A stretch of DNA of 64,000 bases from JANQPC01 sp039208375. Its GTDB lineage: Bacteria > Pseudomonadota > Alphaproteobacteria > Rhodobacterales > Rhodobacteraceae. The notes beneath the pieces are model-generated. The model had not been told where the DNA came from, did no database searches, and saw only the letters and a list, made by a program, of their open reading frames with translations. Made by a program: the position numbers and the translations under genes. Of this stretch, positions 9,029 through 17,383 are shown one piece after another; the first letter of the stretch is position 1, and each line of letters opens with the position of its first letter. The stretch lies in contig JBCCRC010000011.1 of NCBI GenBank assembly GCA_039208375.1, forward strand, positions 3,253-67,252, written 5' to 3'.

Positions 9029-9414
9029 GGGGCTCCTCCTCAGATCAGTCTTCCGCGTGCACGGCGTGCGCATGGTGCGTGTGTGCACGGTTACCTTCAA
9101 GCATAGCGAACCGGGCCTGACTTTGCTAGATTTCTGAAATTACAAGATTTTTCGCAGGTCTGAGGACGATGAAAAACAAGCGGGATCGAATTGGGCTGGC
9201 GCGGGCGGCCAGAGCGTTGGAATTTCGGTGAGTTACCGCCGCAGCGCAACCCGCTAACGGCCAAGTACACCGAAAGCGTCGTACAGAGCCGCGTCTGTGA
9301 CATAACACCTCAGTTTACCGCTAACGGCTCTTTCCCCTGCCTCGCCATAAGCAATTGACCGCTTGGTGCCCAAGGCTAACTCAAAGTTTATGACCTAATC
9401 ATCGGAGCCACCCA
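9029..9414. other. Divergent intergenic region between acs and the DUF4864 gene
   Basis: These 386 bases hold no convincing gene. They must carry the acs promoter and the promoter of the rightward gene. The 11-mer CCGCTAACGGC occurs twice, at 9251-9261 and 9318-9328; each copy has the dyad form CCG-N4-CGG. GTGCACGG also occurs twice close to acs (9057-9064 and 9083-9090). These are candidate regulator sites only. Confidence 0.5.
9251..9328. promoter_or_regulatory. Two copies of CCGCTAACGGC in a divergent promoter region
   Basis: Exact copies at 9251-9261 and 9318-9328, 67 bases apart, each an interrupted CCG/CGG dyad. Two identical 11-mers are unlikely by chance in a region this short, so a protein-binding site is plausible. 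I cannot name the regulator. Confidence 0.35.
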
Positions 9415-9822
9415 ATGCGCCTTTCTCACCTTGCGTTCGCCCTGCTTCTCGCACTTGCCATCCCGGCCTCTGCGGAAGATCGAAATCCGGTGATCGAAGG
9501 GGTGATTCAAAGCCAGATTGACGCTTTTCTAGCCGATGATTTCGAAACAGCGTTCACCTACGCGTCGCCTATGATCCAGCGCGGCTTCGGCTCGTCCGAG
9601 CGGTTCGGCCAGATGGTGCGCCAAGGCTACCCGATGGTGTGGCGGCCATCAGACGTGCGTTACCTCGACGTGGAAACGCGGGGGCCCTTCGACTACCAGA
9701 AGGTTTTGATTACAGACGACAAGGGTGTCCCGCACGTTCTGGAATATCAGATGATCGAAGATGACGGCGGCTATCAGATCAACGGCGTGCGGATCTTGCG
9801 AGCCGAAGCGCTTGGGGCGTGA
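9415..9822 (+). CDS. Secreted DUF4864 family protein
   Basis: A 135-aa exported protein. Residues 1-20 form a signal peptide (LAFALLLALAIPASA). The remainder has the DUF4864 pattern: an IQSQIDAFLADDFETAFTYASP helix, an MIQRGFGSSERFGQMVRQGYP segment and the strand-rich tail VLEYQMIEDDGGYQINGVRI. The helix-then-sheet order resembles small NTF2-like folds. Function is unknown. Its stop is directly adjacent to the stop of the convergent oxidase-family gene, with no spacer. Confidence 0.8.
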   Translation: MRLSHLAFALLLALAIPASAEDRNPVIEGVIQSQIDAFLADDFETAFTYASPMIQRGFGSSERFGQMVRQGYPMVWRPSDVRYLDVETRGPFDYQKVLITDDKGVPHVLEYQMIEDDGGYQINGVRILRAEALGA

Positions 9823-10326
9823 TCACGCCGGAGGCAGGCCCAGATCCTTGGGCACCAACACGAATGCTTTTCCAAAGCCGCCATTCAGATACGCACCTGT
9901 CACTTCAAGGGTAACAAGCGAAAAGTCGGCAAATCCGATATAGAGTTGTGCTTTGGGGTTCTGGCTGAGGTAGTGGGCCGCGAGCGCCTCAAACCCATCT
10001 TCCTTGTGCCGCAGGAAATGTGCCCGCGCCTGCAACGTTATGCGCGGATGGGTCAGTGGATCGCCCTTCTCGCCTGGCTCGCCCACCAAAAGCGAGCAAA
10101 TGGGATCTGCCTTCAGTGCCTTGGTATGATGGGAGAGGTCAGAGATCAGCGTGAGCGGCGCGCCCTCTGGCGTTCGGGCCACCGCAACTCGGCTTACAAC
10201 AGGCGCACCGGTTTCGGGATCGCGCACGCCGAGCGCCCCGAAACGTGCCCCGTCCAAAAGTGAGCGCCCCAGATTGCGGGCCTCGTCATCCGTCGGGCGG
10301 ATCGGTGATTTTTCGTTCATCTTCAT
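9823..10326 (-). CDS. Pyridoxamine 5'-phosphate oxidase/HugZ family protein
   Basis: A 167-aa protein with a split-barrel flavin-binding fold. Recognisable stretches are GALGVRDPETGAPVVSRVAVA, LTLISDLSHHTKALKADP and CSLLVGEPGEKGDPLTHPRITL, typical of the HugZ-like branch. Such proteins bind FMN or haem. It lacks the C-terminal extension of true haem-degrading HugZ, so I do not assign haem oxygenase activity. The tail (GFGKAFVLVPKDL) fits the same group. It reads leftward from a short region shared with the universal stress gene. Confidence 0.82.
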   Translation of the reverse strand: MKMNEKSPIRPTDDEARNLGRSLLDGARFGALGVRDPETGAPVVSRVAVARTPEGAPLTLISDLSHHTKALKADPICSLLVGEPGEKGDPLTHPRITLQARAHFLRHKEDGFEALAAHYLSQNPKAQLYIGFADFSLVTLEVTGAYLNGGFGKAFVLVPKDLGLPPA

Positions 10327-10413
10327 GCCCTTCCGAAAGCATCGAATTTCTGATCGAGGTCAAGGCCCCGTGTGGCGCGGCTGCTAGAGTTGCGGCTCAG
10401 GAGGACGCACCCT

Positions 10414-10818
10414 ATGTACAAAAATATTCTCGTACCGGTCGCTGTCGACCACCGGCCCAATACCGAAGATGCAATCGCAATTGCGCGTGCGCTGGCCGGA
10501 CAAGACGGCAAAATCACGGCGCTTACCGTTTTGGAAGCCGTACCGGCCTTCATCATGAACGAGCTGCCCGAGGGGCAGATCGAGCAGAACAAGGAGGACA
10601 TGCGCAAAGTGCTGAAGGAAATGGTGCATGGCGAGGATGTGGAGGTTGACGTGGTTCTTGGCCACGCAGGGCGTACAATCAACGATTACGCTGACGAAAA
10701 CGGCATAGACTGCATCGTGATTGCATCGCACCAGCCTGGGTTGCAGGATTACTTTCTCGGATCCACCGCCGCGCGTGTGGTGCGCCACGCGCACTGCGCG
10801 GTTCACGTTCTGCGCTAG
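10414..10818 (+). CDS. Universal stress protein, UspA family
   Basis: A 134-aa single-domain Usp protein. It begins YKNILVPVAVDH, the usual first strand, and contains the nucleotide-binding pattern near the end: IASHQPGLQDYFLGSTAARVVRHAHCAVHVLR, in which the G-2x-G-9x-G(S/T) motif is altered to a form lacking some glycines. ATP binding is therefore uncertain. The start at 10414 follows CAGGAGG at a good distance. The DUF427 gene begins two bases after its stop, so the two are probably co-transcribed. Confidence 0.88.
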   Translation: MYKNILVPVAVDHRPNTEDAIAIARALAGQDGKITALTVLEAVPAFIMNELPEGQIEQNKEDMRKVLKEMVHGEDVEVDVVLGHAGRTINDYADENGIDCIVIASHQPGLQDYFLGSTAARVVRHAHCAVHVLR

Positions 10819-10820
10819 TC

Positions 10821-11297
10821 ATGGACGCGCTGCCACAGGAAAACGTCCAGGGTTATCCCAGACCGCCTGTGGTGCAGCCTGTCACTGAAGAGCTTCGCGT
10901 AGTGCTGGGTGGCGAGACGATTGCGAGCACTCAACGTGGCTGGCGTATCCTCGAAACCCATCATGCCCCCACCTACTACTTCCCGCCGGGCGATATCGCC
11001 TCGGGCGTTCTGCGGCCCGCACGGGGGCGCAGCTTCTGCGAATGGAAGGGCCGCGCGCGGTATTGGACAGCCGAGGCAGGCGGCCATGTGGCCGAGGCGG
11101 CAGCGTGGAGCTATGATTTGCCCACCCGCCCTTTCGCGGGAATCGCGGGTTTCGTCGCCTTCTACGCACACGCCTTCGATGCCTGCTATGTCGGGCCCGA
11201 ACGTGTAATCCCGCAGCCGGGCAGCTTCTATGGCGGCTGGGTAACGGCAAATCTTACTGGCGAGATCAAAGGAGCGCCTGGAACCGAGGGCTGGTAG
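10821..11297 (+). CDS. DUF427 family protein
   Basis: A 158-aa protein with the DUF427 signature: VVLGGETIASTQRGWRILETHHAPTYYFPP, FCEWKGRARYW, and SYDLPTRPFAGIAGFVAFYA, ending in PGSFYGGWVT. The family is a small beta-barrel found across bacteria and fungi with no settled function. It lacks a signal peptide and is probably cytoplasmic. It starts two bases after the universal stress gene, which suggests a shared transcript and possibly a stress-related role. Confidence 0.82.
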   Translation: MDALPQENVQGYPRPPVVQPVTEELRVVLGGETIASTQRGWRILETHHAPTYYFPPGDIASGVLRPARGRSFCEWKGRARYWTAEAGGHVAEAAAWSYDLPTRPFAGIAGFVAFYAHAFDACYVGPERVIPQPGSFYGGWVTANLTGEIKGAPGTEGW

Positions 11298-11428
11298 CCC
11301 AAGTCCGCCAGTGAACCAAGTGCTTCGCAAAACTCGGATCTGTTTCTACACCATGTGCGGCTGAGCGCCTGCTCGCCTTCATTGCCAGCGGCGTGTTAGC
11401 ACGAGAGCGCAAAGAAAGAGGAACGCGC

Positions 11429-12034
11429 ATGGTTCAGGATCTGCTGCGCCGCAATCGCGAATGGTCGGCCCGCCGAAGTGAGGAAGAGCCAGGGTATTTC
11501 CCGCGGCTCGCCACCCGACAAACGCCGGAGTTTTTCTGGATCGGTTGCGCAGACAGCCGGGTGCCCGCAAACGTGGTCGCCGGGCTCGATCCGGGCGAGG
11601 TGTTCGTGCACCGCAATGTGGCCAACGTGGTGCATTCAGCCGATATGAACCTTCTTGCCACACTGGAATATGCCGTCGAGGCGCTCGGAATCCGCAAAGT
11701 GATCGTGTCCGGCCACTATGGCTGTGGCGGGGTGAAGGCAGCCATGGCTGATCTTTCGCATGCGCTTGCCGATCACTGGCTGGAACCCATTCGCCGCGAG
11801 GCCCGCCGCCATGGGGCCGAGCTTGAGGCGCTTTCGGGCGAGGATCGCGAAAACCGGTTGGCTGAGCTTAACGTGATTGCCGGTGTGCGCGCCGTGGCCG
11901 AAACGCCGATCCTGCGCAGCGCATGGGCACGCGGCGAGAATATCGTCGTTCACGGACTGATCTATGGCCTGAAAGACGGAATCCTGCGCAATCTCGAGTG
12001 CTCCGTTACCCGCGCCGATTACGCGAGGTGCTAG
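11429..12034 (+). CDS. Beta-class carbonic anhydrase
   Basis: A 201-aa cytoplasmic zinc enzyme interconverting CO2 and bicarbonate. The zinc site and catalytic dyad are visible: CADSRVP supplies the first Cys and the Asp-Arg pair, and HYGCGG supplies the His and second Cys. The HRNVAN segment is also conserved. The start ATG 11429 is preceded by an A/G-rich ribosome site (AAAGAAAGAGGAA). The TAG stop overlaps the stop of the convergent gene in CTAG (12031-12034). Confidence 0.95.
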   Translation: MVQDLLRRNREWSARRSEEEPGYFPRLATRQTPEFFWIGCADSRVPANVVAGLDPGEVFVHRNVANVVHSADMNLLATLEYAVEALGIRKVIVSGHYGCGGVKAAMADLSHALADHWLEPIRREARRHGAELEALSGEDRENRLAELNVIAGVRAVAETPILRSAWARGENIVVHGLIYGLKDGILRNLECSVTRADYARC

Positions 12035-12465
12035 GCGACCCCGCCCTCGGTGCAATCCCGGAACTTCTGAACTTCCGGCGCCGCACCAGCCAGTGGGAAG
12101 CCTAGTTCCGTTTCACCCAGAATCGCCGTTGCCGTTGCGTTGAACTCAAGCCCGTCGAGCACGTTGCCGAAGCCTCGGTCGCTTACCGTGATTGCGCGGC
12201 CGCCCTCCGACAGCCGATGCCGGTTGGTGGAGATGGTCAGGCCCCGCGGGCCATCGAAGCGCATCGCGAAGACGGGCGCTTCGGGCCAGGCGGCATCGGT
12301 GCGCGTAACGGTGATGGCATAGGGCTCTTCCGCACGGACATCATAGGTTACGTCGAGGCGCGCCCCCGGTTCGGCATGTGAGAGGGTGCAAACGGGGGTT
12401 GGGCTGAACTCCCAAGCCGCGGCGGGCGTAGCGGTTAGGGCGATGAGGAAGATGACCGTGCGCAT
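12031..12465 (-). CDS. Small exported protein of unknown function
   Basis: A 144-aa protein that I do not recognise. MRTVIFLIALTATPAAAWEF is a clear signal peptide, so ATG 12465 is the likely start although the frame remains open to 12564. The mature part is beta-rich (LDVTYDVRAEEPYAITVTRTD, FAMRFDGPRGLTISTN, RAITVSDRGFGNVL) with one cysteine near each end (VCTLSH, FRDCTEG), possibly disulfide-bonded. It lies 135 bases downstream of uvrB on the same strand. Confidence 0.7.
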   Translation of the reverse strand: MRTVIFLIALTATPAAAWEFSPTPVCTLSHAEPGARLDVTYDVRAEEPYAITVTRTDAAWPEAPVFAMRFDGPRGLTISTNRHRLSEGGRAITVSDRGFGNVLDGLEFNATATAILGETELGFPLAGAAPEVQKFRDCTEGGVA

Positions 12466-12600
12466 ACGTGAAAGGTAGTCGAGAGTAGCAGAGTTTCCAT
12501 TTCCGTATAAACCGGCACATCCCTCACCGGATGGCTGCGCATCGCGAGGGAACAAACAACGCACCGATGGCCGGTGCTGCGTCTCGTTCCCTGCAGTCTT

Positions 12601-14796
12601 CTAGCGCTTCCGCCGCTTCACGTTTCCCCCGCGCTGGCCGGCACGGCCCGCCGTTGACCGCCCGCTGGCTTTCACTGCAGCTTCCGAAGCCGCCTCTACG
12701 GCGGATTGGCGGGCGAGCGGGTCGTCGGCCACCGCCAGATCCACGGCTTCGAGACGCTTGATCTCATCACGCAGGCGCGCGGCTTCTTCGAATTCAAGGT
12801 TCTCAGCCGCCTTGCGCATATCGGTGCGCATTCCCTCCAGCACCGTTTCGAGATTGCCGCCGTGGAGCGGCTTTTCGACCGTCGCGGTGACACGGTTCAT
12901 GTCCACGTCGCCCTTGTAGAGGCCCGCGAGCACATCCTCGACATTCTTCTTCACCGTTTCCGGTGTGATCCCATGGGCCTCGTTATAGGCGATCTGCTTC
13001 TCGCGGCGGCGGTTGGTTTCGGCCAGCGCGCGCTCCATCGAACCGGTGATGCGATCAGCGTACATGATTACGCGGCCCTCGGCGTTCCGCGCCGCGCGGC
13101 CGATCGTCTGGATCAGCGAGGTTTCCGAACGCAGGAAGCCTTCCTTATCGGCATCGAGGATCGCCACAAGCCCGCATTCGGGGATATCGAGCCCCTCGCG
13201 CAGAAGGTTGATGCCAACCAGAACGTCAAATGCTCCGAGCCGCAGATCGCGCAGGATCTCGATCCGCTCCAGCGTATCGATATCGGAATGCATATAGCGC
13301 ACTTTGATGCCCTGTTCGTGCAGGTATTCGGTGAGATCCTCGGCCATGCGCTTTGTCAGCGTGGTGACAAGCGTGCGAAATCCGTTGGCGGTGACCCGGC
13401 GCACCTCATCGAGCAGGTCGTCCACCTGCATCTCCACCGGCCGGATTTCCACCTCCGGATCCAGAAGGCCCGTGGGGCGGATAACCTGTTCGGTAAATAC
13501 ACCGCCCGATTGTTCCAACTCCCAAGCCGCAGGGGTGGCGGAAACGAAAACCGATTGCGGGCGCATCGCATCCCATTCCTCGAACTTGAGGGGTCGGTTA
13601 TCCATGCAAGACGGCAAGCGGAAGCCGTGTTCGGCCAGGGTGAACTTGCGCCGGTAGTCGCCCCGATACATGCCGCCGATCTGCGGCACGCTGACATGGC
13701 TTTCATCAGCGAAGACGATGGCGTGATCGGGGATGAATTCAAACAGCGTCGGCGGCGGCTCGCCCGGGGCGCGGCCCGTGAGATAGCGTGAGTAGTTCTC
13801 GATCCCGTTGCACGATCCGGTCGCCTCAAGCATCTCCAGATCGAAGTTGGTGCGCTGCTCCAGCCGCTGCGCCTCTAAGAGCTTGCCCTCGCCCACGAGC
13901 TGATCGAGCCGCGTTTGCAGCTCTGTTTTAATCTTCTTCATGGCCTGCTGAAGCGTGGGCCGCGGCGTCACGTAGTGGGAATTGGCGTAGATGCGAATGC
14001 GATCGAACGTATCGGTCTTCGCTCCGGTCAGCGGATCGAACTCGGTAATCCCCTCAAGCTCTTCGCCGAAGAAGCTGAGGCGCCATGCACGATCTTCGAG
14101 GTGGGCGGGCCATATCTCAAGGCCATCGCCGCGCACGCGGAAGCTGCCGCGCTGAAACGCCTGATCGTTGCGCCGGTATTGCTGGGCCACAAGATCGGCG
14201 ATGACCTTGCGCTGATCGTATTCGCGCCCGGCATGCAAATCCTGTGTCATCGCCCCGTAGGTTTCGACCGATCCGATGCCATAGATGCACGAAACCGAAG
14301 CGATGATGATGACGTCGTCACGTTCAAGAAGCGCCCTGGTGGCGGAATGGCGCATCCGGTCGATCTGTTCGTTAATCTGCGATTCCTTTTCGATATACGT
14401 GTCGGACCGCGGAACGTAAGCCTCGGGCTGGTAGTAGTCATAGTAGCTGACGAAGTATTCCACAGCGTTTTCCGGGAAGAAGCCCTTGAATTCCCCGTAG
14501 AGCTGGGCCGCGAGCGTCTTGTTCGGCGCGAGGATGATCGCGGGGCGCTGCGTTTCCTCAATGACCTTCGCCATCGTGTACGTCTTGCCCGTGCCCGTTG
14601 CACCGAGAAGCACCTGATCCCGCTCGCCGCCAACAACACCTTGGGAGAGTTCCGCGATGGCCGTCGGCTGGTCGCCCGCAGGGCTAAATTCAGTATGCAT
14701 CGCGAAGGCGCGCCCGCCCTCCAGCTTGTCACGCGTCCGCACATCGGGGGCGGCGGCATGGAGAACGGGCATGGCTTCGGGGGAGTTGTTGTGCAT
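12601..14796 (-). CDS. uvrB: Excinuclease ABC subunit B
   Basis: A 731-aa nucleotide-excision-repair helicase that receives damage from UvrA and recruits UvrC. It has Walker A GATGTGKT (about residues 65-72), the beta-hairpin YYDYYQPEAYVPRSDTYIEK, the DE-box equivalent FADESHVSVPQ, helicase motif VI QTIGRAARNAEGRV, and the UvrC-binding UVR motif near residues 655-690 (RKAAENLEFEEAARLRDEIK). An N-terminal extension of ~35 residues and a basic tail are usual in alphaproteobacteria. It reads leftward towards the small exported protein. Confidence 0.97.
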   Translation of the reverse strand: MHNNSPEAMPVLHAAAPDVRTRDKLEGGRAFAMHTEFSPAGDQPTAIAELSQGVVGGERDQVLLGATGTGKTYTMAKVIEETQRPAIILAPNKTLAAQLYGEFKGFFPENAVEYFVSYYDYYQPEAYVPRSDTYIEKESQINEQIDRMRHSATRALLERDDVIIIASVSCIYGIGSVETYGAMTQDLHAGREYDQRKVIADLVAQQYRRNDQAFQRGSFRVRGDGLEIWPAHLEDRAWRLSFFGEELEGITEFDPLTGAKTDTFDRIRIYANSHYVTPRPTLQQAMKKIKTELQTRLDQLVGEGKLLEAQRLEQRTNFDLEMLEATGSCNGIENYSRYLTGRAPGEPPPTLFEFIPDHAIVFADESHVSVPQIGGMYRGDYRRKFTLAEHGFRLPSCMDNRPLKFEEWDAMRPQSVFVSATPAAWELEQSGGVFTEQVIRPTGLLDPEVEIRPVEMQVDDLLDEVRRVTANGFRTLVTTLTKRMAEDLTEYLHEQGIKVRYMHSDIDTLERIEILRDLRLGAFDVLVGINLLREGLDIPECGLVAILDADKEGFLRSETSLIQTIGRAARNAEGRVIMYADRITGSMERALAETNRRREKQIAYNEAHGITPETVKKNVEDVLAGLYKGDVDMNRVTATVEKPLHGGNLETVLEGMRTDMRKAAENLEFEEAARLRDEIKRLEAVDLAVADDPLARQSAVEAASEAAVKASGRSTAGRAGQRGGNVKRRKR

Positions 14797-15123
14797 GGTT
14801 CGGGCTCCGGCGGCTTACCCATCATTTGTTCGCGCGGGGCTCATGTTCAAGCCACATGCTGACGGGGGGTGTCAGGAGAGGTTCGCTAGGCTAGCCCGAC
14901 CAACTCGGATTACTACTTCAGGTTGTTTTTTTCTTGACTTAACGCCTTATGAGTGCATCTTAGGCACAGCAAGAACGTTGCCAGGCCGGGCCACACTTCA
15001 CCCTCGCTCCGTTAACCCGGCCTGGCAACTATCCGTTACGTTGCGGACGGGGCAAGTTGACCCCTTGATCGCAGCCAATCTTCGCTGAATTATCGCGCAG
15101 CTACTCGCACGAAAGAGGAAGCC
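14797..15123. other. Intergenic region upstream of uvrB and the NDUFS4-like gene
   Basis: 327 bases between divergent genes, with no credible coding frame. It must contain both promoters. The notable element is the 14-bp perfect inverted repeat at 14977-15029. A ribosome site (AAAGAGGAA) precedes the NDUFS4-like start. Confidence 0.5.
14977..15029 (+). promoter_or_regulatory. 14-bp perfect inverted repeat
   Basis: GTTGCCAGGCCGGG (14977-14990) is the exact reverse complement of CCCGGCCTGGCAAC (15016-15029), separated by 25 bases. As RNA it would be a long stable hairpin about 95 bases before the NDUFS4-like start. No T-run follows. The structure is certain; a regulatory role is inference. Confidence 0.5.
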
Positions 15124-15435
15124 ATGCGCGCCCGGATCTTTCAACCTGCTCGAACGGCCATGTCGTCCGGCACGGCCCGTACCCGACATTGGGTTCTCGA
15201 ATACGCGCCCGCCAGCGCGCGTGAGGTTGACCCGTTGATGGGTTGGACAAGTTCATCCGATACCCAAAGCCAGGTGAGGCTGCGCTTTGATAGTAAAGAG
15301 GCCGCGCTCGACTACGCGAAAGACCATGGGATCGATGCGGTGGTGCAGGAACCAAAGAAGCGCAAGCCCAACATCCGTCCCCGCGGCTACGGTGAAAACT
15401 TCGCAACGGATCGGCGCGGGGCCTGGACGCATTGA
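15124..15435 (+). CDS. NDUFS4-like respiratory complex I accessory subunit
   Basis: A 103-aa protein of the ETC complex I subunit (NDUFS4/18 kDa) family, found in alphaproteobacteria and mitochondria. Recognisable text includes MRARIFQPARTAMSSG, the WVLEYAP motif, DPLMGWTSSSDTQSQVRLRF, FDSKEAALDYAKDHG and the C-terminal RPRGYGENF. It binds the peripheral arm of NADH:quinone oxidoreductase and helps assembly or stability. The gene stands apart from any nuo cluster. Its TGA overlaps the TTG start of the acetyltransferase gene. Confidence 0.9.
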   Translation: MRARIFQPARTAMSSGTARTRHWVLEYAPASAREVDPLMGWTSSSDTQSQVRLRFDSKEAALDYAKDHGIDAVVQEPKKRKPNIRPRGYGENFATDRRGAWTH

Positions 15436-15893
15436 CAGACGTTGTCGAGGTTGCGCCGAGCGATGCGCGCCTCGCGCCGCTGATTTCGGCTCATCTTACC
15501 TTTGCCCATGCCACCAGCCCCGCCTGCAGCGTACACTCGCTCGATGCCGCGGGGCTCAGCTCGGCAGAGGCTCAGCTCTTTGCGATCTTTTCCGAAGATG
15601 GCGCGCCCTTGGCTATGGGCGCCCTGGCGCGGCTCGACCGGGATCATGGGGAGGTCAAATCCATGCATGTGGCGGAGGCCGCGCGCGGCAAAGGCCTGGC
15701 CCGGGCGATCCTGGAACGGCTTTTGGCGGAAGCCCGCGTCTCTGGGCTTACCCGCGTGAGCCTTGAAACCGGAACACAAGAGCCGTTTGCGCCCGCGCGC
15801 GCGCTTTATGCCAAGACAGGCTTCACCCCCTGCGCGCCCTTCGCCCAGTACACAAATGATCCGATGAGCGCCTACTACACGAGAACGCTGTAG
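15432..15893 (+). CDS. GNAT family N-acetyltransferase
   Basis: A 153-aa single-domain acetyltransferase. The acetyl-CoA-binding motif A reads VKSMHVAEAARGKGLARAILERLL, followed by the strand VSLETGT and ARALYAKTGFTPCAPF. These resemble small GNATs acting on free amines, but the substrate cannot be deduced. It starts with TTG at 15432, overlapping the stop of the NDUFS4-like gene, so it is translationally coupled to it. Confidence 0.85.
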   Translation: MTDVVEVAPSDARLAPLISAHLTFAHATSPACSVHSLDAAGLSSAEAQLFAIFSEDGAPLAMGALARLDRDHGEVKSMHVAEAARGKGLARAILERLLAEARVSGLTRVSLETGTQEPFAPARALYAKTGFTPCAPFAQYTNDPMSAYYTRTL

Positions 15894-15954
15894 ACTTGCG
15901 CCCAATCGACCTCTCTTGATCCCCCTCGCGCGTTGGAGCAAAACCACACGCAGC

Positions 15955-16031
15955 GGTCCCTTAGCTCAACTGGATAGAGCAGCTGACTTCTAATCAGCAG
16001 GTTCGGGGTTCGAGTCCTCGAGGGATCGCCA
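15955..16031 (+). tRNA. tRNA-Arg (anticodon UCU)
   Basis: A complete 77-base cloverleaf including an encoded CCA. The acceptor stem GGTCCCT pairs with AGGGATC (one G-U), followed by discriminator G and CCA. The anticodon arm GCTGA-CTTCTAA-TCAGC gives anticodon UCU, reading AGA and AGG. The T arm contains GGTTCGAGTCC-type sequence. The glycan cassette begins 50 bases downstream; I found no second copy of the tRNA 3' end that would mark an integrated island. Confidence 0.97.
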
Positions 16032-16080
16032 AGGCGCGAGGCCGTTTGTGACGCGCCTATCGTGCGGTCGGGCAGGAGAC

Positions 16081-17001
16081 ATGCGGGTAGAATTCGGATC
16101 GAAGGGAAGCGGCCCCGTCAACTGGCCAAGGATCAGCATTGTCACCCCCGCCTACCGGGCCGCACGAACGCTGGAGGCCACGCTGCGTTCGGTGTTCGAT
16201 CAGGGCTACCCCGAGCTTGAGTTCATCCTGATGGACGGCGGGTGCGATGACGAAACCGCCGAAATAGCGCACCAGTACGGTGAGCATATCACGGAGTGGG
16301 TGCGGGGGCCGGATGACGGCCAGTACCACGCAATTGCCGACGGTTTTGGCCGCGCGAAGGGGGACGTGTTCTTCTGGCTCAACGCCGATGATGTGCTTCT
16401 TCCCGGTGCGCTGTGGGCCGTTGGCGAGATATTCGCCACTTTCACAAAGGTAGCTTGGCTCACAACGCTTAGGCCTGCGCAAATCAACGCGCGTGGCGGC
16501 CTGATGGATGTGGGCCATGCGAAGGGCTTTGCGAAAGCCGCGTTTCTCGACGGGTTTTACCTCGGCGGCTCAAGCCCGGCGGCACGGTGGATACAACAGG
16601 AATCAACCTTCTTTCGCGCCAGTCTCTGGGCGGCAGCGGGTCCTGCGCTTACCAGATATGCGTTGGCAGGTGACTTTGCGCTTTGGTGCGAGATGTACCG
16701 TCACGCCGAACTCCACGGATGTACACATCCCTTGGGGGCCTTCCGCGTGCTTTCAGGCCAACGTAGCGAGGCCATCGACATTTACACAAGCGAGGCGCAC
16801 CAGGCGTTGACAGACCTTCGAACGGATCTGGGCTGGCGGCCAAACGTGCTGCGCCTTGCAGGGCAAGCGGCCTCAAGATCAGGCGCTCTTCCCTTCCGCT
16901 CTACACGAGCCTTCGGATACGAAGGCTCAAGGCTTACGGATGGGGATCCAAAATCAGCCAACGGAGTGTGGCGGTGCGAACGGTACCGTTTCATTCCGTA
17001 A
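16081..17001 (+). CDS. Glycosyltransferase family 2
   Basis: A 306-aa GT-A-fold glycosyltransferase. It starts with ISIVTPAYRAARTLEATLRSVFDQGYPELEFILMDGG, the nucleotide-sugar-binding strand-helix-strand of GT2 enzymes, and has the metal-binding-type aspartates in FFWLNADDVLLPGAL. The segment RWIQQESTFFRASLW with GDFALWCEMYRHAELH is typical of enzymes from O-antigen and exopolysaccharide clusters. ATG 16081 is chosen because CAGGAGAC precedes it; a GTG at 16048 is an alternative. It begins the glycan cassette after the tRNA. Confidence 0.88.
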   Translation: MRVEFGSKGSGPVNWPRISIVTPAYRAARTLEATLRSVFDQGYPELEFILMDGGCDDETAEIAHQYGEHITEWVRGPDDGQYHAIADGFGRAKGDVFFWLNADDVLLPGALWAVGEIFATFTKVAWLTTLRPAQINARGGLMDVGHAKGFAKAAFLDGFYLGGSSPAARWIQQESTFFRASLWAAAGPALTRYALAGDFALWCEMYRHAELHGCTHPLGAFRVLSGQRSEAIDIYTSEAHQALTDLRTDLGWRPNVLRLAGQAASRSGALPFRSTRAFGYEGSRLTDGDPKSANGVWRCERYRFIP

Positions 17002-17383
17002 TGGGTGGTTTTGCGGCCAACGTCGCGAGAAAACGGTTGGTAAGCTCATTGCTGGCACGGACGTCCGACCAAGGCTCACCTATCGCACAAGCGCTGCGGC
17101 ATTGTGCCAACCACCCGAGACCGGTAGGGTCGCGATAAGAAGCGGCCGGACCCTAGGTCACGGTGGCCGAGTTGGGGCTTTTGGAGAGCAGATCGTGCTG
17201 GGCCGGACCGCCAAACCTATCGCAAGATCGGCCGGGCGAACGCGTCTAGGCAGTACAAATGCCATGACCATAATTGTAGCTCTCCCCGCAGACCCTACCG
17301 GAGCCCGCGGGTCCCACTTCCGCTTGAAGGGCCCGCGCACCTTAGGCGCACCCAGCCCGCATTGCGCGAGGGGCTAAAGCCAA
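17002..17383. other. Non-coding gap within the glycan cassette
   Basis: 382 bases with no supported gene. A frame starting at 16856 inside the upstream gene stays open to 17377, but its translation has no family features and biased composition, so I treat it as chance. The gap may contain a promoter for the next two glycosyltransferase genes or the remains of a lost gene. Confidence 0.5.

Noticed and set aside
9823..10326. Annotation as haem oxygenase HugZ
   Set aside because: The protein is short and lacks the C-terminal HugZ extension; only the flavin split-barrel family is supported.
15955..16031. tRNA as attachment site of an integrated element
   Set aside because: No integrase gene and no second copy of the tRNA 3' end were found in the window.
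16856..17377. Possible 173-aa gene after the first glycosyltransferase
   Set aside because: It starts inside the upstream gene, has no ribosome site, and its translation has no recognisable features; treated as a non-coding gap.
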